Below are positions 27,359 to 36,489 of a DNA stretch of 64,000 nucleotides, one piece after another. This stretch comes from Vibrio ziniensis (GTDB lineage: Bacteria; Pseudomonadota; Gammaproteobacteria; Enterobacterales; Vibrionaceae). The translations under genes and the position numbers were made by a program. How positions within the stretch are numbered: position 1 is the stretch's first letter; every line of letters starts with the position of its first letter. The stretch spans positions 1,736,001 to 1,800,000 of the forward strand of contig NZ_CP049331.1 of the NCBI RefSeq assembly GCF_011064285.1. The letters run 5' to 3'. Under the pieces are notes generated by a model. The model saw only the letters and a list, made by a program, of their open reading frames with translations. It searched no databases and was not told where the DNA came from.

Positions 27359-29683
27359 GTGAGTCAAAAAGAACAAATAAAACAATACAATGGTCCTGCT
27401 GGTGGCTGGGGCGCACTGAAAGCCGTCACGAAAAGCTGGTGGGGCAGCGAGAATGCCGTTAAAAATATCCGAACCATGCTTAAAACTAACCAGAATGGCG
27501 GCTTTGACTGCCCAGGTTGTGCATGGGGAGAATCACCAGAAAGTGGCAAAGTAAACTTCTGTGAAAATGGCGCGAAAGCAGTGAACTGGGAAGCAACCAA
27601 CCGTGTTGTAGATCCTGAGTTTTTCGCCACCCACAGTGTCTCCTCACTATTGAAACAAACCGACTACTGGCTTGAGTATCAAGGTCGTATTACTCATCCA
27701 ATGAAATACGACTCAGCAACGGACCACTATGTACCCATCAGTTGGGACGATGCGTACCAACTGGTCGCTCAACATCTTAATCAACTTGAGTCTCCAAATC
27801 TGGCTGAATTCTATACTTCGGGACGTGCCAGTAACGAAGCCGCGTTTTTATATCAGCTTTTTGTTCGCGCTTTCGGTACCAACAACTTTCCTGACTGCTC
27901 TAACATGTGTCACGAAGCCAGCGCCATAGGCATGAAAGATACGATTGGTGTTGGTAAAGGTACGGTGATTTTTGATGATTTCGCCAAAGCCGATGCCATC
28001 TTTGTGATTGGTCAGAACCCGGGAACCAACCACCCACGTATGCTTGAACCTCTTCGTGAAGCGGTCAAACGTGGCGCGCAAGTCATTTGTTTAAACCCGC
28101 TGAAAGAGCGTGGTTTGGAGCGTTTTCAAAACCCACAAGTTCCAATTGAAATGCTGCGTAATGGTTCAAAACCAACCAATACAGCCTATTTGAGACCAGC
28201 TCTCGGTGGTGACATGGCAGTGTTTCGTGGTATCGCTAAATTCCTACTGCAATGGGAACGCGAAGCAGTAGAAACCGGTGGCAAAGCTGTTTTTGATAGA
28301 GATTTCATCAATGACCATACCATTGGGATTGATGAATATTTGAAAGAAGTCGATGCCACAACGTGGGAACATATTGCAGAACAATCTGGCTTAGAGCTAC
28401 ATGAAATTGAAACCGTTGCCGATATGTATCGCCGCTCAGAGCGTGTGATCATGTGTTGGGCAATGGGACTTACTCAGCATCGTCACTCAGTACCTACGAT
28501 TAAAGAAGTTGCGAACGTGCAAATGTTGCGCGGCAACGTAGGTAAGCCCGGAGCAGGTCTTTCTCCTGTTCGTGGGCACAGTAACGTACAAGGTGACCGT
28601 ACTATGGGTATTGATGAGAAACCATCAACTGCCCTTTTAGATAGCATTGAGCGTCGCTTCAATTTTAAAGTACCACGCGAGATTGGTCACAACACCATCC
28701 AAGCGATCAAAGCAATGGAAGAGCAACAGTCGAAAGTGTTCATTGGTTTAGGTGGAAACTTTGCCCAGGCGACACCGGATACTGAGCGTACTCACCTTGC
28801 AATGAAAAACTGTAATCTGACCGTTCATATCTCAACGAAACTCAACCGCTCTCACCTAGTGACGGGTAAAGATGCCCTTATCCTTCCTTGCTTAGGACGT
28901 ACAGAAATTGATGTTCAAGATCATGGACCACAAGGTATCACGGTTGAAGACACATTCAGTATGGTTCATATCTCCTATGGTCAATTGAAACCTCGCTCGG
29001 AACATTTACGTTCAGAGCCAGCCATAATTGCCGGAATTGCGCATGCGACTTTAGGTTGTCACCCAATTGACTGGAACTGGGCAATTCAGGATTACGAACG
29101 TGTCCGCGATTTAATTTCTGAAACCATCCCAGGTTTTACCGATTTCAATCTTAAGCTCCGTAATCCAGGTGGCTTCCATCTGGTAAATCCAGCCGCTGAA
29201 CGCCGATGGAATACTACATCAGGAAAAGCACAGTTTAGTGATAGCGCGTTGCCAAAACAGCTGATTAATGAAGCAGTGTTAGAGCAAGGCAACAAGCCTG
29301 ATTTGATTTTGCAAACCATGCGTTCACACGACCAGTACAACACTACTCTATATGGATTGAATGATCGCTATCGAGGCGTGTTTGGCATGCGCGAAGTGCT
29401 GTTTGTAAACGAGGAAGATATTGCCAAACTGGGTTTCCAGAATGGTGACAAAGTCGATATGGTTTCGCTTTGGGAAGACGGTGTAACTCGTAAAGTGCAA
29501 GGCTTTACCTTAGTCGCTTACGATATTCCTAAAGGTCAAGCTGCGGCGTATTATCCGGAAACCAATCCGCTTGTACCTTTGGATAGCTATGGTGAAAGAA
29601 CCTTTACGCCAACGTCTAAGTTCATCGCAATCAAGCTAGAAAAAGCCTCATCAGATGAAATTCAACGTTCAAAAGTTGAATAA
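27359..29683 (+). CDS. YdeP/FdhF-type molybdopterin oxidoreductase
   Basis: 774 residues of the FdhF-like alpha subunit family. The start is GTG 27359 with AGGAG 7 nt upstream. The N-terminus has a short Cys motif CPGCAWGE (Cys51, Cys54) rather than the full four-Cys cluster motif of classical formate dehydrogenases. Cys184 in DCSNMCHEAS is at the place of the Mo ligand (Cys or Sec). A molybdopterin-dinucleotide binding domain forms the C-terminal part (FGMREVLFVNEEDI..LGFQNGDKVDMVS). No Tat or Sec signal is seen, so it is cytoplasmic. YdeP-type proteins are linked to acid resistance and formate-like oxidations, but the substrate is not established. Adjacent fdhD supports need for sulfurated Mo cofactor. 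Confidence 0.9.
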   Translation: MSQKEQIKQYNGPAGGWGALKAVTKSWWGSENAVKNIRTMLKTNQNGGFDCPGCAWGESPESGKVNFCENGAKAVNWEATNRVVDPEFFATHSVSSLLKQTDYWLEYQGRITHPMKYDSATDHYVPISWDDAYQLVAQHLNQLESPNLAEFYTSGRASNEAAFLYQLFVRAFGTNNFPDCSNMCHEASAIGMKDTIGVGKGTVIFDDFAKADAIFVIGQNPGTNHPRMLEPLREAVKRGAQVICLNPLKERGLERFQNPQVPIEMLRNGSKPTNTAYLRPALGGDMAVFRGIAKFLLQWEREAVETGGKAVFDRDFINDHTIGIDEYLKEVDATTWEHIAEQSGLELHEIETVADMYRRSERVIMCWAMGLTQHRHSVPTIKEVANVQMLRGNVGKPGAGLSPVRGHSNVQGDRTMGIDEKPSTALLDSIERRFNFKVPREIGHNTIQAIKAMEEQQSKVFIGLGGNFAQATPDTERTHLAMKNCNLTVHISTKLNRSHLVTGKDALILPCLGRTEIDVQDHGPQGITVEDTFSMVHISYGQLKPRSEHLRSEPAIIAGIAHATLGCHPIDWNWAIQDYERVRDLISETIPGFTDFNLKLRNPGGFHLVNPAAERRWNTTSGKAQFSDSALPKQLINEAVLEQGNKPDLILQTMRSHDQYNTTLYGLNDRYRGVFGMREVLFVNEEDIAKLGFQNGDKVDMVSLWEDGVTRKVQGFTLVAYDIPKGQAAAYYPETNPLVPLDSYGERTFTPTSKFIAIKLEKASSDEIQRSKVE

Positions 29684-29708
29684 AAGAATCTGAATTAGCA
29701 AACACAAA

Positions 29709-29777
29709 AAAACCACCCGACGCTTCATGCATTGTTTAGTGATATAAATTTAAACGATGCAGAGTTAAGGTGGTTTT
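29709..29777. terminator. Long two-stem hairpin between convergent genes
   Basis: Outer stem AAAACCACC/GGTGGTTTT (9 bp) and inner stem TGCATTGTTTA/TAAACGATGCA (11 bp with one G-U) around a 12-nt loop. It lies between the molybdoenzyme and queD stops, with A/T runs at both ends. The size and two-part form are larger than a simple terminator. Confidence 0.65.
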
Positions 29778-29828
29778 CTTTATCAGCTTAAAGCTTTAGC
29801 GATTAAGCAGCTAAACCTTAAAAGTTGA

Positions 29829-30194
29829 TTAAGCTTCGCCAGTATAGATACAGCCAGCAGTACAGGTTTCTTTGATTTCAACTTTGCTCAGCAAAGGCAA
29901 AGAAGGTTTTAGCTGTTGCCAAATCCACTTAGCAAGAACTTCACTGGTTGGGTTTTCTAACCCTTCAATGTCATTCAGATAGTAGTGATCCAGTCTGTTA
30001 TAGATAGGTTTGAATGCTGCTTTGATTTCAGCAAAATCCACCAGCCAACCAGTATGTGGGTCAACATCGCCAGCGACATATAAGCGAACCAAAAACGAGT
30101 GTCCATGCAGACGACCACACTTATGCCCTTCTGGCACATGCGGTAAGTGGTGTGCTGCTTCGAACATGAACTCTTTGTAAATTTCGGTCTTCAT
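29829..30194 (-). CDS. queD: 6-carboxy-5,6,7,8-tetrahydropterin synthase QueD
   Basis: 121 residues of the 6-pyruvoyl tetrahydropterin synthase fold. Zinc ligands are His16, His30 and His32 (FEAAHH and LHGHSF). Cys26 in [11 protein letters not shown] is the catalytic Cys. A second signature is [10 protein letters not shown], and LDHYYLND carries the catalytic Asp-His. QueD makes 6-carboxytetrahydropterin from 7,8-dihydroneopterin triphosphate in queuosine and 7-deazaguanine synthesis, in the cytoplasm. The ribosome site is weak. I looked for a preQ1 riboswitch upstream and saw none. queC, queE and queF are not in this window. Confidence 0.95.
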   Translation of the reverse strand: MKTEIYKEFMFEAAHHLPHVPEGHKCGRLHGHSFLVRLYVAGDVDPHTGWLVDFAEIKAAFKPIYNRLDHYYLNDIEGLENPTSEVLAKWIWQQLKPSLPLLSKVEIKETCTAGCIYTGEA

Positions 30195-30444
30195 ATAATG
30201 ATCAGTCTATCAATCTGGCTAGTAAAAAGAGGCGCAATAGTAAGTAATCTAACCGAAGGAAACAAGCGTCCGATCTCATTTTCACTGCAATTTCAGTTTG
30301 AAAAAAACAATAAATAGATGTCGAAAATATGGCATAAGCGTCAAAAAATTGAGCACACAATTTCTGTGTCACAAATCCAAAATCCATATTTTGTTTATGG
30401 TCACAGTAAGTTAAACACACATTTTCCCTTTAATATCTAACGTC

Positions 30445-30477
30445 TATAGTTATTTAAGTAAACACTTAATAACTATA
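30445..30477 (+). repeat. Leader hairpin before the chemoreceptor gene
   Basis: TATAGTTATTTAAGT and ACTTAATAACTATA form a 14-bp stem with one bulged T and an AAAC loop. The right arm ends 8 nt before the ATG at 30486 and so borders the ribosome site. It could hinder initiation or serve as an operator. Confidence 0.45.
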
Positions 30478-30485
30478 AGACCATT

Positions 30486-32099
30486 ATGAGCTCAACGATT
30501 ACATCCAAACTACTTCTTACACTAGTCACCGTTTTTACACTGGTGCTAGCGAGTTCTACCATTTATCAGTCCATCCAGCAGCGTGACTTGATCAACTCAG
30601 TGCTAGGTGAACAACTGCATGATAAAGCAAGTAACTATTTCGATAGCCTGAATATGATGATGCTTACAGGCACAATGGCGCAAAAAGAGACTCTGCGTCA
30701 AAAAGCGTTAGCACAAGATGGTATAGAGCAAGTTCGTGTCCTACGTTCGGACTTAGTGAGTAAGCTCTACGGACCGGGTCAGGCAAACCAAGCTCCTGTT
30801 GATGAGATCGATAAACGTGCTTTAAAAGGCGAATACATCTTAGAACCTATTGAAGCAAGCTGGGGCCAAGGTATCGTGGTCGCGTTACCGATGAAATCGA
30901 GTGAGAACTACCGAGGCACTAACTGTATCGCTTGTCATATGGCTCCGGAAGGTGAAGTTCTCGGTGTTATTCGCCTTGAATACAATTTGAGTCATATTAA
31001 TGGACTTATTAATCAACGTACTTGGTTAGGTGTGGGAATTATGGCGGTAATAGCCATTGTTGGCTTTTTGATTACTCTCACACTGATTAAACAATTCATT
31101 GTTCGGCCGCTTCAAAAGACTACGTTATTTATGAGTGAAGTAAGCAGCAGTAAAGATCTTTCACCGCGACTCAATAATTCGAAAAAAGATGAGTTGGGGC
31201 AATTAGCGACATCCATAAACTCTTTCATGGATACAGTGTCAGACAGTATGCAACAAGTCCAAAACACGTCTCATTCCCTAGCCTCTTCTGCCAATCAATT
31301 AACAGATGTTGCGCAGGTAACCGATCAAGCCGCCAACAATCAACAAAGTGAAACTGCTGATGTGCAGTACAACATTGACGAGATGCAGAATAAGCAACAT
31401 GAAGTTGAATTGTCGACAGCAGACGCTGCTCTTTTAGTTAAGCACACCACCGACGTTGCTCAAACGAGTGCCAAACAAGCGCACTCCGCCAGTGAAGATA
31501 TCAAAAACTTGGTTGGTGATATTGAGGATGTGAAAATCAAGATTGCTCAGTTGAATAACCAGACTGGCGAAGTGACTACCATTTTAGGAGTCATCAAAGG
31601 CATTGCCGAACAAACCAATCTGCTCGCTCTCAACGCTGCGATAGAAGCTGCGCGAGCTGGCGAGCAAGGTCGTGGTTTTGCTGTCGTTGCTGATGAAGTA
31701 CGTAATCTTGCTTCTCGCACCGCCGAAGCAACCGGAAACATTGAAAAAATCATTGCTCAGTTCCAAAAAGAGAGCGAAGAGTCGATGATTTCGGTCGATA
31801 GAGTTTGTACACAGGCTCATACTCGTTCCAATGAGGTTGAAGAACTGTCTGCAGCGATGACCAATGTGGTAGCAGAAATGAAGCAAGTGTTGGAACACAC
31901 TGAGAGCATTCAACTCCAAACACAGACGACAACCCATGTAAGTAAAAATGTTCAGCAGAAAGTGGAAGTGATCGCGCGTCATGCACAAGATACTTCTCAC
32001 TCAGCAACAAAAACTCGCGAAATTAGCTTAAATCTGGAGCAATTGTCGCAACAATTGGAGTCTTTGCTCAATCAATTTACTCTTTCGCGTAAGAATTAA
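30486..32099 (+). CDS. Methyl-accepting chemotaxis protein with periplasmic CxxCH haem motif
   Basis: 537 residues. Membrane helix 1 spans about 8-26, the periplasmic sensor 27-178 and helix 2 about 180-203. HAMP follows at about 204-258, then a cytoplasmic signalling coil with the hairpin tip [20 protein letters not shown] and [15 protein letters not shown]. The sensor ends with [19 protein letters not shown], in which Cys147-Ile-Ala-Cys150-His151 is a c-type haem attachment motif just before helix 2. Haem-carrying chemoreceptors of this kind (DcrA of Desulfovibrio, Geobacter receptors) sense oxygen or redox state. Haem loading here is an inference from the motif and its periplasmic location. 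Gln/Glu methylation sites lie in the coil. It is a single gene; no che genes adjoin it. Confidence 0.9.
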   Translation: MSSTITSKLLLTLVTVFTLVLASSTIYQSIQQRDLINSVLGEQLHDKASNYFDSLNMMMLTGTMAQKETLRQKALAQDGIEQVRVLRSDLVSKLYGPGQANQAPVDEIDKRALKGEYILEPIEASWGQGIVVALPMKSSENYRGTNCIACHMAPEGEVLGVIRLEYNLSHINGLINQRTWLGVGIMAVIAIVGFLITLTLIKQFIVRPLQKTTLFMSEVSSSKDLSPRLNNSKKDELGQLATSINSFMDTVSDSMQQVQNTSHSLASSANQLTDVAQVTDQAANNQQSETADVQYNIDEMQNKQHEVELSTADAALLVKHTTDVAQTSAKQAHSASEDIKNLVGDIEDVKIKIAQLNNQTGEVTTILGVIKGIAEQTNLLALNAAIEAARAGEQGRGFAVVADEVRNLASRTAEATGNIEKIIAQFQKESEESMISVDRVCTQAHTRSNEVEELSAAMTNVVAEMKQVLEHTESIQLQTQTTTHVSKNVQQKVEVIARHAQDTSHSATKTREISLNLEQLSQQLESLLNQFTLSRKN

Positions 32100-32176
32100 T
32101 CACCAAAATAAGATTAAAGGTTGAAGCTATCGAATTGACAGGTAATATGTCCCGTTGAATTAATAAGAATTCTATC

Positions 32177-32234
32177 CAACCCAATGGTTCGTCTATTTAA
32201 TCAACAATAATGACGAAAATCAGACATTGGGTTG
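32177..32234 (+). repeat. 10-bp inverted repeat in the asnS leader
   Basis: CAACCCAATG at 32177-32186 and CATTGGGTTG at 32225-32234 are perfect complements 38 nt apart, ending 31 nt before the asnS start. They could form a long-loop stem in the leader RNA. There is no T-box-like or tRNA-like feature that I could recognise. Confidence 0.4.
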
Positions 32235-32265
32235 AATGTTTACCTCAATGGAGACTATATCAAAC

Positions 32266-33666
32266 ATGACTTACGCGCCTGTAACAGACGTACTTGGCGG
32301 CAAGCTAGCAGTAGACAGTGAAGTCACTGTTCGCGGCTGGATCCGTACACGTCGTGATTCCAAAGCTGGAATCTCTTTCCTTGCCATTTATGACGGCTCT
32401 TGTTTCGACCCGATTCAGGCCGTGGTCCCAAATAATCTTAATAATTACGAAAACGAAGTATTAAAGCTAACCACTGGCTGCTCTGTTGAAGTAACAGGTA
32501 AGATTGTTGAGTCTCCAGCGTCTGGTCAAGATTTCGAACTAGCGGCAACGGCAGTAAAAGTGGTTGGCTGGGTAGAGGATGCTGAAACATACCCAATGGC
32601 GAAAACTCGTCACTCTATCGAGTACCTTCGTGAAGTTGCCCACCTTCGCCCACGCACTAACGTCATTGGTGCGGTTGCTCGTGTACGTAACTCTCTTTCT
32701 CAAGCAATTCACCGTTTTTACCATGAGCAAGGCTACTTCTGGATGTCTGCTCCACTGATCACTGCTTCAGATGCTGAAGGTGCTGGTGAAATGTTCCGTG
32801 TATCAACGCTTGATATGGCTAACCTGCCACTAGATGACAAAGGTAATGTGGATTACAACGAAGACTTCTTCGGTAAAGAAACATTCCTAACTGTATCTGG
32901 TCAGTTAAACGCAGAAGCATACGCTTGTGCATTAAGCAAAGTGTACACTTTCGGCCCGACTTTCCGTGCTGAGAACTCAAACACTAGCCGTCACCTTGCA
33001 GAATTCTGGATGGTTGAACCAGAAGTTGCGTTTGCAGAACTCGATGACGTAGCGAAACTCGCTGAAGACATGCTGAAGTATGTATTTAAAGCGGTACTTG
33101 CTGAGCGTCGTGACGACCTAGAATTCTTCGCTTCTCGTATCGACAAAGATGCCATTACTCGTCTAGAGCAGTTTGTACAATCTGACTTTGCACAAGTGGA
33201 TTACACTGATGCAATTCAAATCCTGCTAGATTCTGGTCGTGAGTTCGAGTTCCCTGTTGAATGGGGTATCGACATGTCTTCTGAGCATGAGCGTTACCTA
33301 GCTGAAGAACACTTCAAAGCCCCAGTAATCGTTAAGAACTACCCGAAAGACATCAAAGCTTTCTACATGCGTCTGAACGACGATGGTAAGACAGTAGCAG
33401 CGATGGACGTACTAGCACCGGGTATTGGTGAAATCATCGGTGGTTCTCAACGTGAAGAGCGTCTAGATATTCTAGATGCACGTATGGTTGAGATGGGTAT
33501 CGATCCTGAGCACATGAGCTGGTATCGCGACCTACGTCGTTACGGCACCGTACCTCACGCAGGTTTCGGTCTAGGTTTTGAGCGTCTAGTTTCTTACGTA
33601 ACTGGTATGGGTAACGTGCGTGACGTGATTCCATTCCCACGTACTCCACGTAGCGCAAACTTCTAA
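32266..33666 (+). CDS. asnS: Asparaginyl-tRNA synthetase
   Basis: 466 residues from ATG 32266, the same length as the E. coli enzyme; an in-frame ATG at 32236 would add ten unconserved residues. An N-terminal OB-fold anticodon-binding domain ([34 protein letters not shown]) precedes the class II catalytic core. Motif 2 ([22 protein letters not shown]) and motif 3 ([17 protein letters not shown]) are present. It charges tRNA-Asn with asparagine. GGAG lies 12 nt before the ATG, a wide spacing. A terminator follows. Confidence 0.97.
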   Translation: MTYAPVTDVLGGKLAVDSEVTVRGWIRTRRDSKAGISFLAIYDGSCFDPIQAVVPNNLNNYENEVLKLTTGCSVEVTGKIVESPASGQDFELAATAVKVVGWVEDAETYPMAKTRHSIEYLREVAHLRPRTNVIGAVARVRNSLSQAIHRFYHEQGYFWMSAPLITASDAEGAGEMFRVSTLDMANLPLDDKGNVDYNEDFFGKETFLTVSGQLNAEAYACALSKVYTFGPTFRAENSNTSRHLAEFWMVEPEVAFAELDDVAKLAEDMLKYVFKAVLAERRDDLEFFASRIDKDAITRLEQFVQSDFAQVDYTDAIQILLDSGREFEFPVEWGIDMSSEHERYLAEEHFKAPVIVKNYPKDIKAFYMRLNDDGKTVAAMDVLAPGIGEIIGGSQREERLDILDARMVEMGIDPEHMSWYRDLRRYGTVPHAGFGLGFERLVSYVTGMGNVRDVIPFPRTPRSANF

Positions 33667-33703
33667 GCCACATTTCCTAACGAAGAATCACAATAAGTTA
33701 TTT

Positions 33704-33730
33704 AAAAACCTCCTTAATGGAGGTTTTTTT
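33704..33730 (+). terminator. Terminator of asnS
   Basis: 10-bp stem AAAAACCTCC/GGAGGTTTTT with a 5-nt loop and a T-run. It begins 38 nt after the stop. Confidence 0.88.
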
Positions 33731-33828
33731 ATACCCTTTGCTTTCGCAAGCTAGATAAAACCGATCTTGCTCACCATACTTATAAAGATAAGTACCTAGA
33801 TTGCAGGCAACGTTGAAAGGAGACCATT

Positions 33829-34065
33829 ATGAAAGTCTTTAGAATGGAAGATCTCAACTACAACGGCATTAAAGATAACGTCCACAGTTGGGATCATCCC
33901 GAAGCACCCGACCCGTATTATTGGCATCCAGATTGGTTACATATTGCGGAAGATGCTATGGGGCTACACCCTAAACAAAAATTGGATGTAGACGAAGGGC
34001 AAACACCAACAGAAGAAGATGCTATGAAAGCAATAGTGAAACATCTTAACGATAATCAAGATTGA
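33829..34065 (+). CDS. Small hypothetical protein (78 aa)
   Basis: The start ATG 33829 has a very good AAAGGAGA 7 nt upstream, which supports a real gene. The 78 residues are acidic and aromatic, with a dense WDHPEAPDPYYWHPDWLH stretch at about 21-38 and an acidic C-terminus. There is no signal peptide or membrane segment. The family is unknown to me. It is flanked by the asnS terminator and by its own long hairpin at 34088, so it is a separate transcription unit. Confidence 0.78.
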   Translation: MKVFRMEDLNYNGIKDNVHSWDHPEAPDPYYWHPDWLHIAEDAMGLHPKQKLDVDEGQTPTEEDAMKAIVKHLNDNQD

Positions 34066-34087
34066 GTGCTCAACATAAACCATCATA

Positions 34088-34125
34088 TATAGTTAAGACC
34101 TTCTTCAAAGAAGGTTTTAACTATA
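34088..34125 (+). terminator. 18-bp hairpin after the 78-aa gene
   Basis: TATAGTTAAGACCTTCTT and its complement, with one G-U pair, around a 2-nt loop. The core GACCTTCTT/AAGAAGGTTTT works as a terminator for the small gene, 23 nt after its stop. The arms extend far beyond what termination needs. Confidence 0.75.
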
Positions 34126-34431
34126 ATAGTAGGTTCAAAAACTACTGGCCAACCAGCAAAATCGTACGCACACTCTGTGCGAAAATGTTGGTTAATCAAG
34201 ATTTCCATTTAATTCAGTCCGTACAAATATGTAACATTTTTCTTCTTCATTTCCTGCAAATGTCGATATGTTTTTCATGAGAAAAGCGACCTTTGAGCAT
34301 TAATCATTAAGCAAGGTAAATTATTTTGAAATTTTCTAATTGTCACTGTTGTCAGCGTTGGTGCAGAAAGGTATAAATACGATAAATCTGACTGGTTTTC
34401 CCCCTCCACCTAACTTACATGGATGAGCATT
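34126..34431 (+). other. Intergenic region upstream of aspC
   Basis: About 300 bases with no supported gene. It should contain the aspC promoter and a leader. I saw no riboswitch or repeat, and no TyrR box (TGTAAA-N6-TTTACA). Confidence 0.4.
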
Positions 34432-35622
34432 ATGTTTGAAAAAGTTGTCGCGGCTCCTGCTGACCCTATTCTCGGTCTAACTGAAGAGTTTAAAAAAGAC
34501 CCTCGCGCTGAAAAAATTAACCTAGGCGTTGGTATTTACAAAAATGAAGCAGGTCAAACCCCTGTTTTAGCAACCGTAAAAAAAGCAGAAGCAGCTCTAC
34601 TTGAATCTGAAAAAACAAAATCTTATCTAACTATCGAAGGTACTGCTGAATACGGTTTAGCAGTTCAAAAACTTCTTTTTGGTGCAGATTCAGACATCGT
34701 AGCTAAGCAGCTAGCAAAAACAGCTCAAGCACCAGGTGGTACAGGCGCTCTACGTGTAGCGGGTGAATTCATTAAACGTCAATTAGGTGATGTAAAAGTT
34801 TGGATCAGTAATCCTACTTGGGCAAACCACAATGGTGTTTTTTCAGCGGCTGGTTTAGAAGTTGCTCAGTACACTTACTACAACGCAGAAGCAAAAGATA
34901 AAGACTTCGCAGCAATGGTTGCAGACCTAGAAAAAGCAGCAGCGGGTGACGTTGTGCTACTACACGGATGCTGCCATAACCCAACCGGTATCGATCCAAC
35001 AGCTGAAGAGTGGGAAACATTAGCGAAACTTGTGGCAGACAAAGGTCTTCTACCAATGTTTGACTTCGCTTATCAAGGTTTTGCGAAAGGCGTTGAAGAA
35101 GATGCTGAAGGTCTACGTATTTTCGCTAAGTACAACAGTGAAATCCTAGTTGCTAGCTCATTCTCTAAGAACTTCGGTTTATACAATGAGCGTGTAGGTG
35201 CATTCACACTAGTAGCACCGTCAGCTGACGTTGCAGAGACCGCGTTCTCCCAAGTTAAAGCAATCATCCGTTCTATCTACTCTAACCCACCAGCACACGG
35301 TGCAGCAGTAGTAACATACATCCTTAACGATGCGGCGCTTCGTGCAGAGTGGGAAGCAGAAGTTGCAGAAATGCGTGAACGTATCCAAGAGATGCGCGAA
35401 CTGTTCGTAGCAACACTGAAAGAGCAAGGTGTAACTGCTGACTTTAGTTTCATTGAACGTCAAAACGGTATGTTCTCTTTCTCTGGTCTAAACAAAGAGC
35501 AAGTTGCTCGACTAAAAGAAGAACTAGCTATCTACATCGTAGGTTCTGGACGTATCAGCGTAGCAGGCATGACTAAGTCAAATATGCTACCTCTTTGCCA
35601 AGGTATTAAAGCAGTTCTTTAA
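34432..35622 (+). CDS. aspC: Aspartate aminotransferase (class I, aromatic-competent family)
   Basis: 396 residues from ATG 34432, matching the length and N-terminus ([16 protein letters not shown]) of E. coli AspC; an upstream ATG at 34423 is less likely. The PLP-binding Lys246 lies in [15 protein letters not shown], and [13 protein letters not shown] and [10 protein letters not shown] are seen. The enzyme transfers amino groups between aspartate, glutamate and their oxo acids in the cytoplasm, linking the TCA cycle to amino acid synthesis. TyrB is a close relative, but identity along the length favours AspC. It is monocistronic with its own terminator. Confidence 0.93.
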   Translation: MFEKVVAAPADPILGLTEEFKKDPRAEKINLGVGIYKNEAGQTPVLATVKKAEAALLESEKTKSYLTIEGTAEYGLAVQKLLFGADSDIVAKQLAKTAQAPGGTGALRVAGEFIKRQLGDVKVWISNPTWANHNGVFSAAGLEVAQYTYYNAEAKDKDFAAMVADLEKAAAGDVVLLHGCCHNPTGIDPTAEEWETLAKLVADKGLLPMFDFAYQGFAKGVEEDAEGLRIFAKYNSEILVASSFSKNFGLYNERVGAFTLVAPSADVAETAFSQVKAIIRSIYSNPPAHGAAVVTYILNDAALRAEWEAEVAEMRERIQEMRELFVATLKEQGVTADFSFIERQNGMFSFSGLNKEQVARLKEELAIYIVGSGRISVAGMTKSNMLPLCQGIKAVL

Positions 35623-35640
35623 TCCTCTAAAGAAATTCAA

Positions 35641-35666
35641 AGCCGACCAAATGGTCGGCTTTTTTG
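35641..35666 (+). terminator. Terminator of aspC
   Basis: 9-bp stem AGCCGACCA/TGGTCGGCT with a 2-nt AA gap, then seven T residues. It lies 18 nt after the stop. Confidence 0.9.
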
Positions 35667-35700
35667 TGCGTGTTAAATATCACTATTTGCAATCAACAAG

Positions 35701-36309
35701 CTAATAAGTAAATTTGGCCAGTATGCCCGCCTCTCTAATGGATGAACCTCGTTCACCATCTCGATATGAGACAAAACCACCTAATGCAAATTTAGGATAA
35801 AAATAGTAATCACCGCTGAATGTGTAGATATTTTCATCCAGCCATTTGTTTCTTAGCGCTTCTGCAAATAACGATGTTTCAAATTTTTCAGTCACGGCAT
35901 AGCGCAAGCCAAGATCAACGCTGTAAACAAAATCAGTTTCTTTGTCTCCCGCATCAATTCTCAATGCCCCTACTTTGCCATTAGTCACTAAATCTAACTT
36001 ATCAGCAAGTAACCAGCGATAACCCAAACCGACGCGTAAAAGATAGTGGTCGATAGTGAGATCGTTTGGATGTACGAAGCGAGAGCCGTAATCAGCACTC
36101 CATAAAAGATCGCTGTCATCAAACTTATGATTGATGCCCACAATAACTGAACTTGCGTTGTCTCCATCAGTTGAGGGAGAGCGATAAGTTCCAGAGCTTA
36201 CGCTGCCGTATATATAGTCGTACTGAAGCGGAGTCGCTTCAGTTAACTCATGTGAAAAGACGGATGAAGATAGCAACACCGAAGTCATAAGCACTGCCCA
36301 TGTTTTCAT
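35701..36309 (-). CDS. Putative outer membrane beta-barrel protein (202 aa)
   Basis: The start is ATG 36309 with AGGAG 6-7 nt upstream; two preceding TTG codons add nothing. A Sec signal peptide ends at about VFS-HE (residues 1-20). The mature part alternates polar and aromatic residues in strands (YDYIYGSVSSG, YLLRVGLGYRWLL, FVYSVDLGLRYAV, YYFYPKFALGGFVSY) and ends in an aromatic residue (AKFTY), as expected for a small outer membrane barrel of about eight strands. The function is unknown. No neighbour suggests a role. Confidence 0.75.
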   Translation of the reverse strand: MKTWAVLMTSVLLSSSVFSHELTEATPLQYDYIYGSVSSGTYRSPSTDGDNASSVIVGINHKFDDSDLLWSADYGSRFVHPNDLTIDHYLLRVGLGYRWLLADKLDLVTNGKVGALRIDAGDKETDFVYSVDLGLRYAVTEKFETSLFAEALRNKWLDENIYTFSGDYYFYPKFALGGFVSYRDGERGSSIREAGILAKFTY

Positions 36310-36489
36310 CAACAACTCCTTGAATTTTCTGCCTCACTCAATTCAGCTTAGTCGAAACTGGCAAAACATTTTGAGATATAAGCAGAGAATCTGCGCTGCA
36401 AAGAAAAGTCGTGTACAATTTACATTTTCCTGTATTGACAGTCTCTTATGTTAATCACGTCCACATAACGCATCTCTAAAGGAGCCTAT

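Noticed and set aside
30202..30420. 72-codon leftward frame upstream of queD
   Set aside because: Odd composition (many Cys, Phe and Leu), no ribosome site and no family-like segment; it lies in the queD and chemoreceptor promoter region.
30195..30485. Possible preQ1 riboswitch upstream of queD
   Set aside because: No matching stem followed by the A-rich pseudoknot tail was found on the minus strand.
34062..34280. 72-codon rightward frame after the 78-aa gene
   Set aside because: It runs through the 18-bp terminator hairpin and has no ribosome site.
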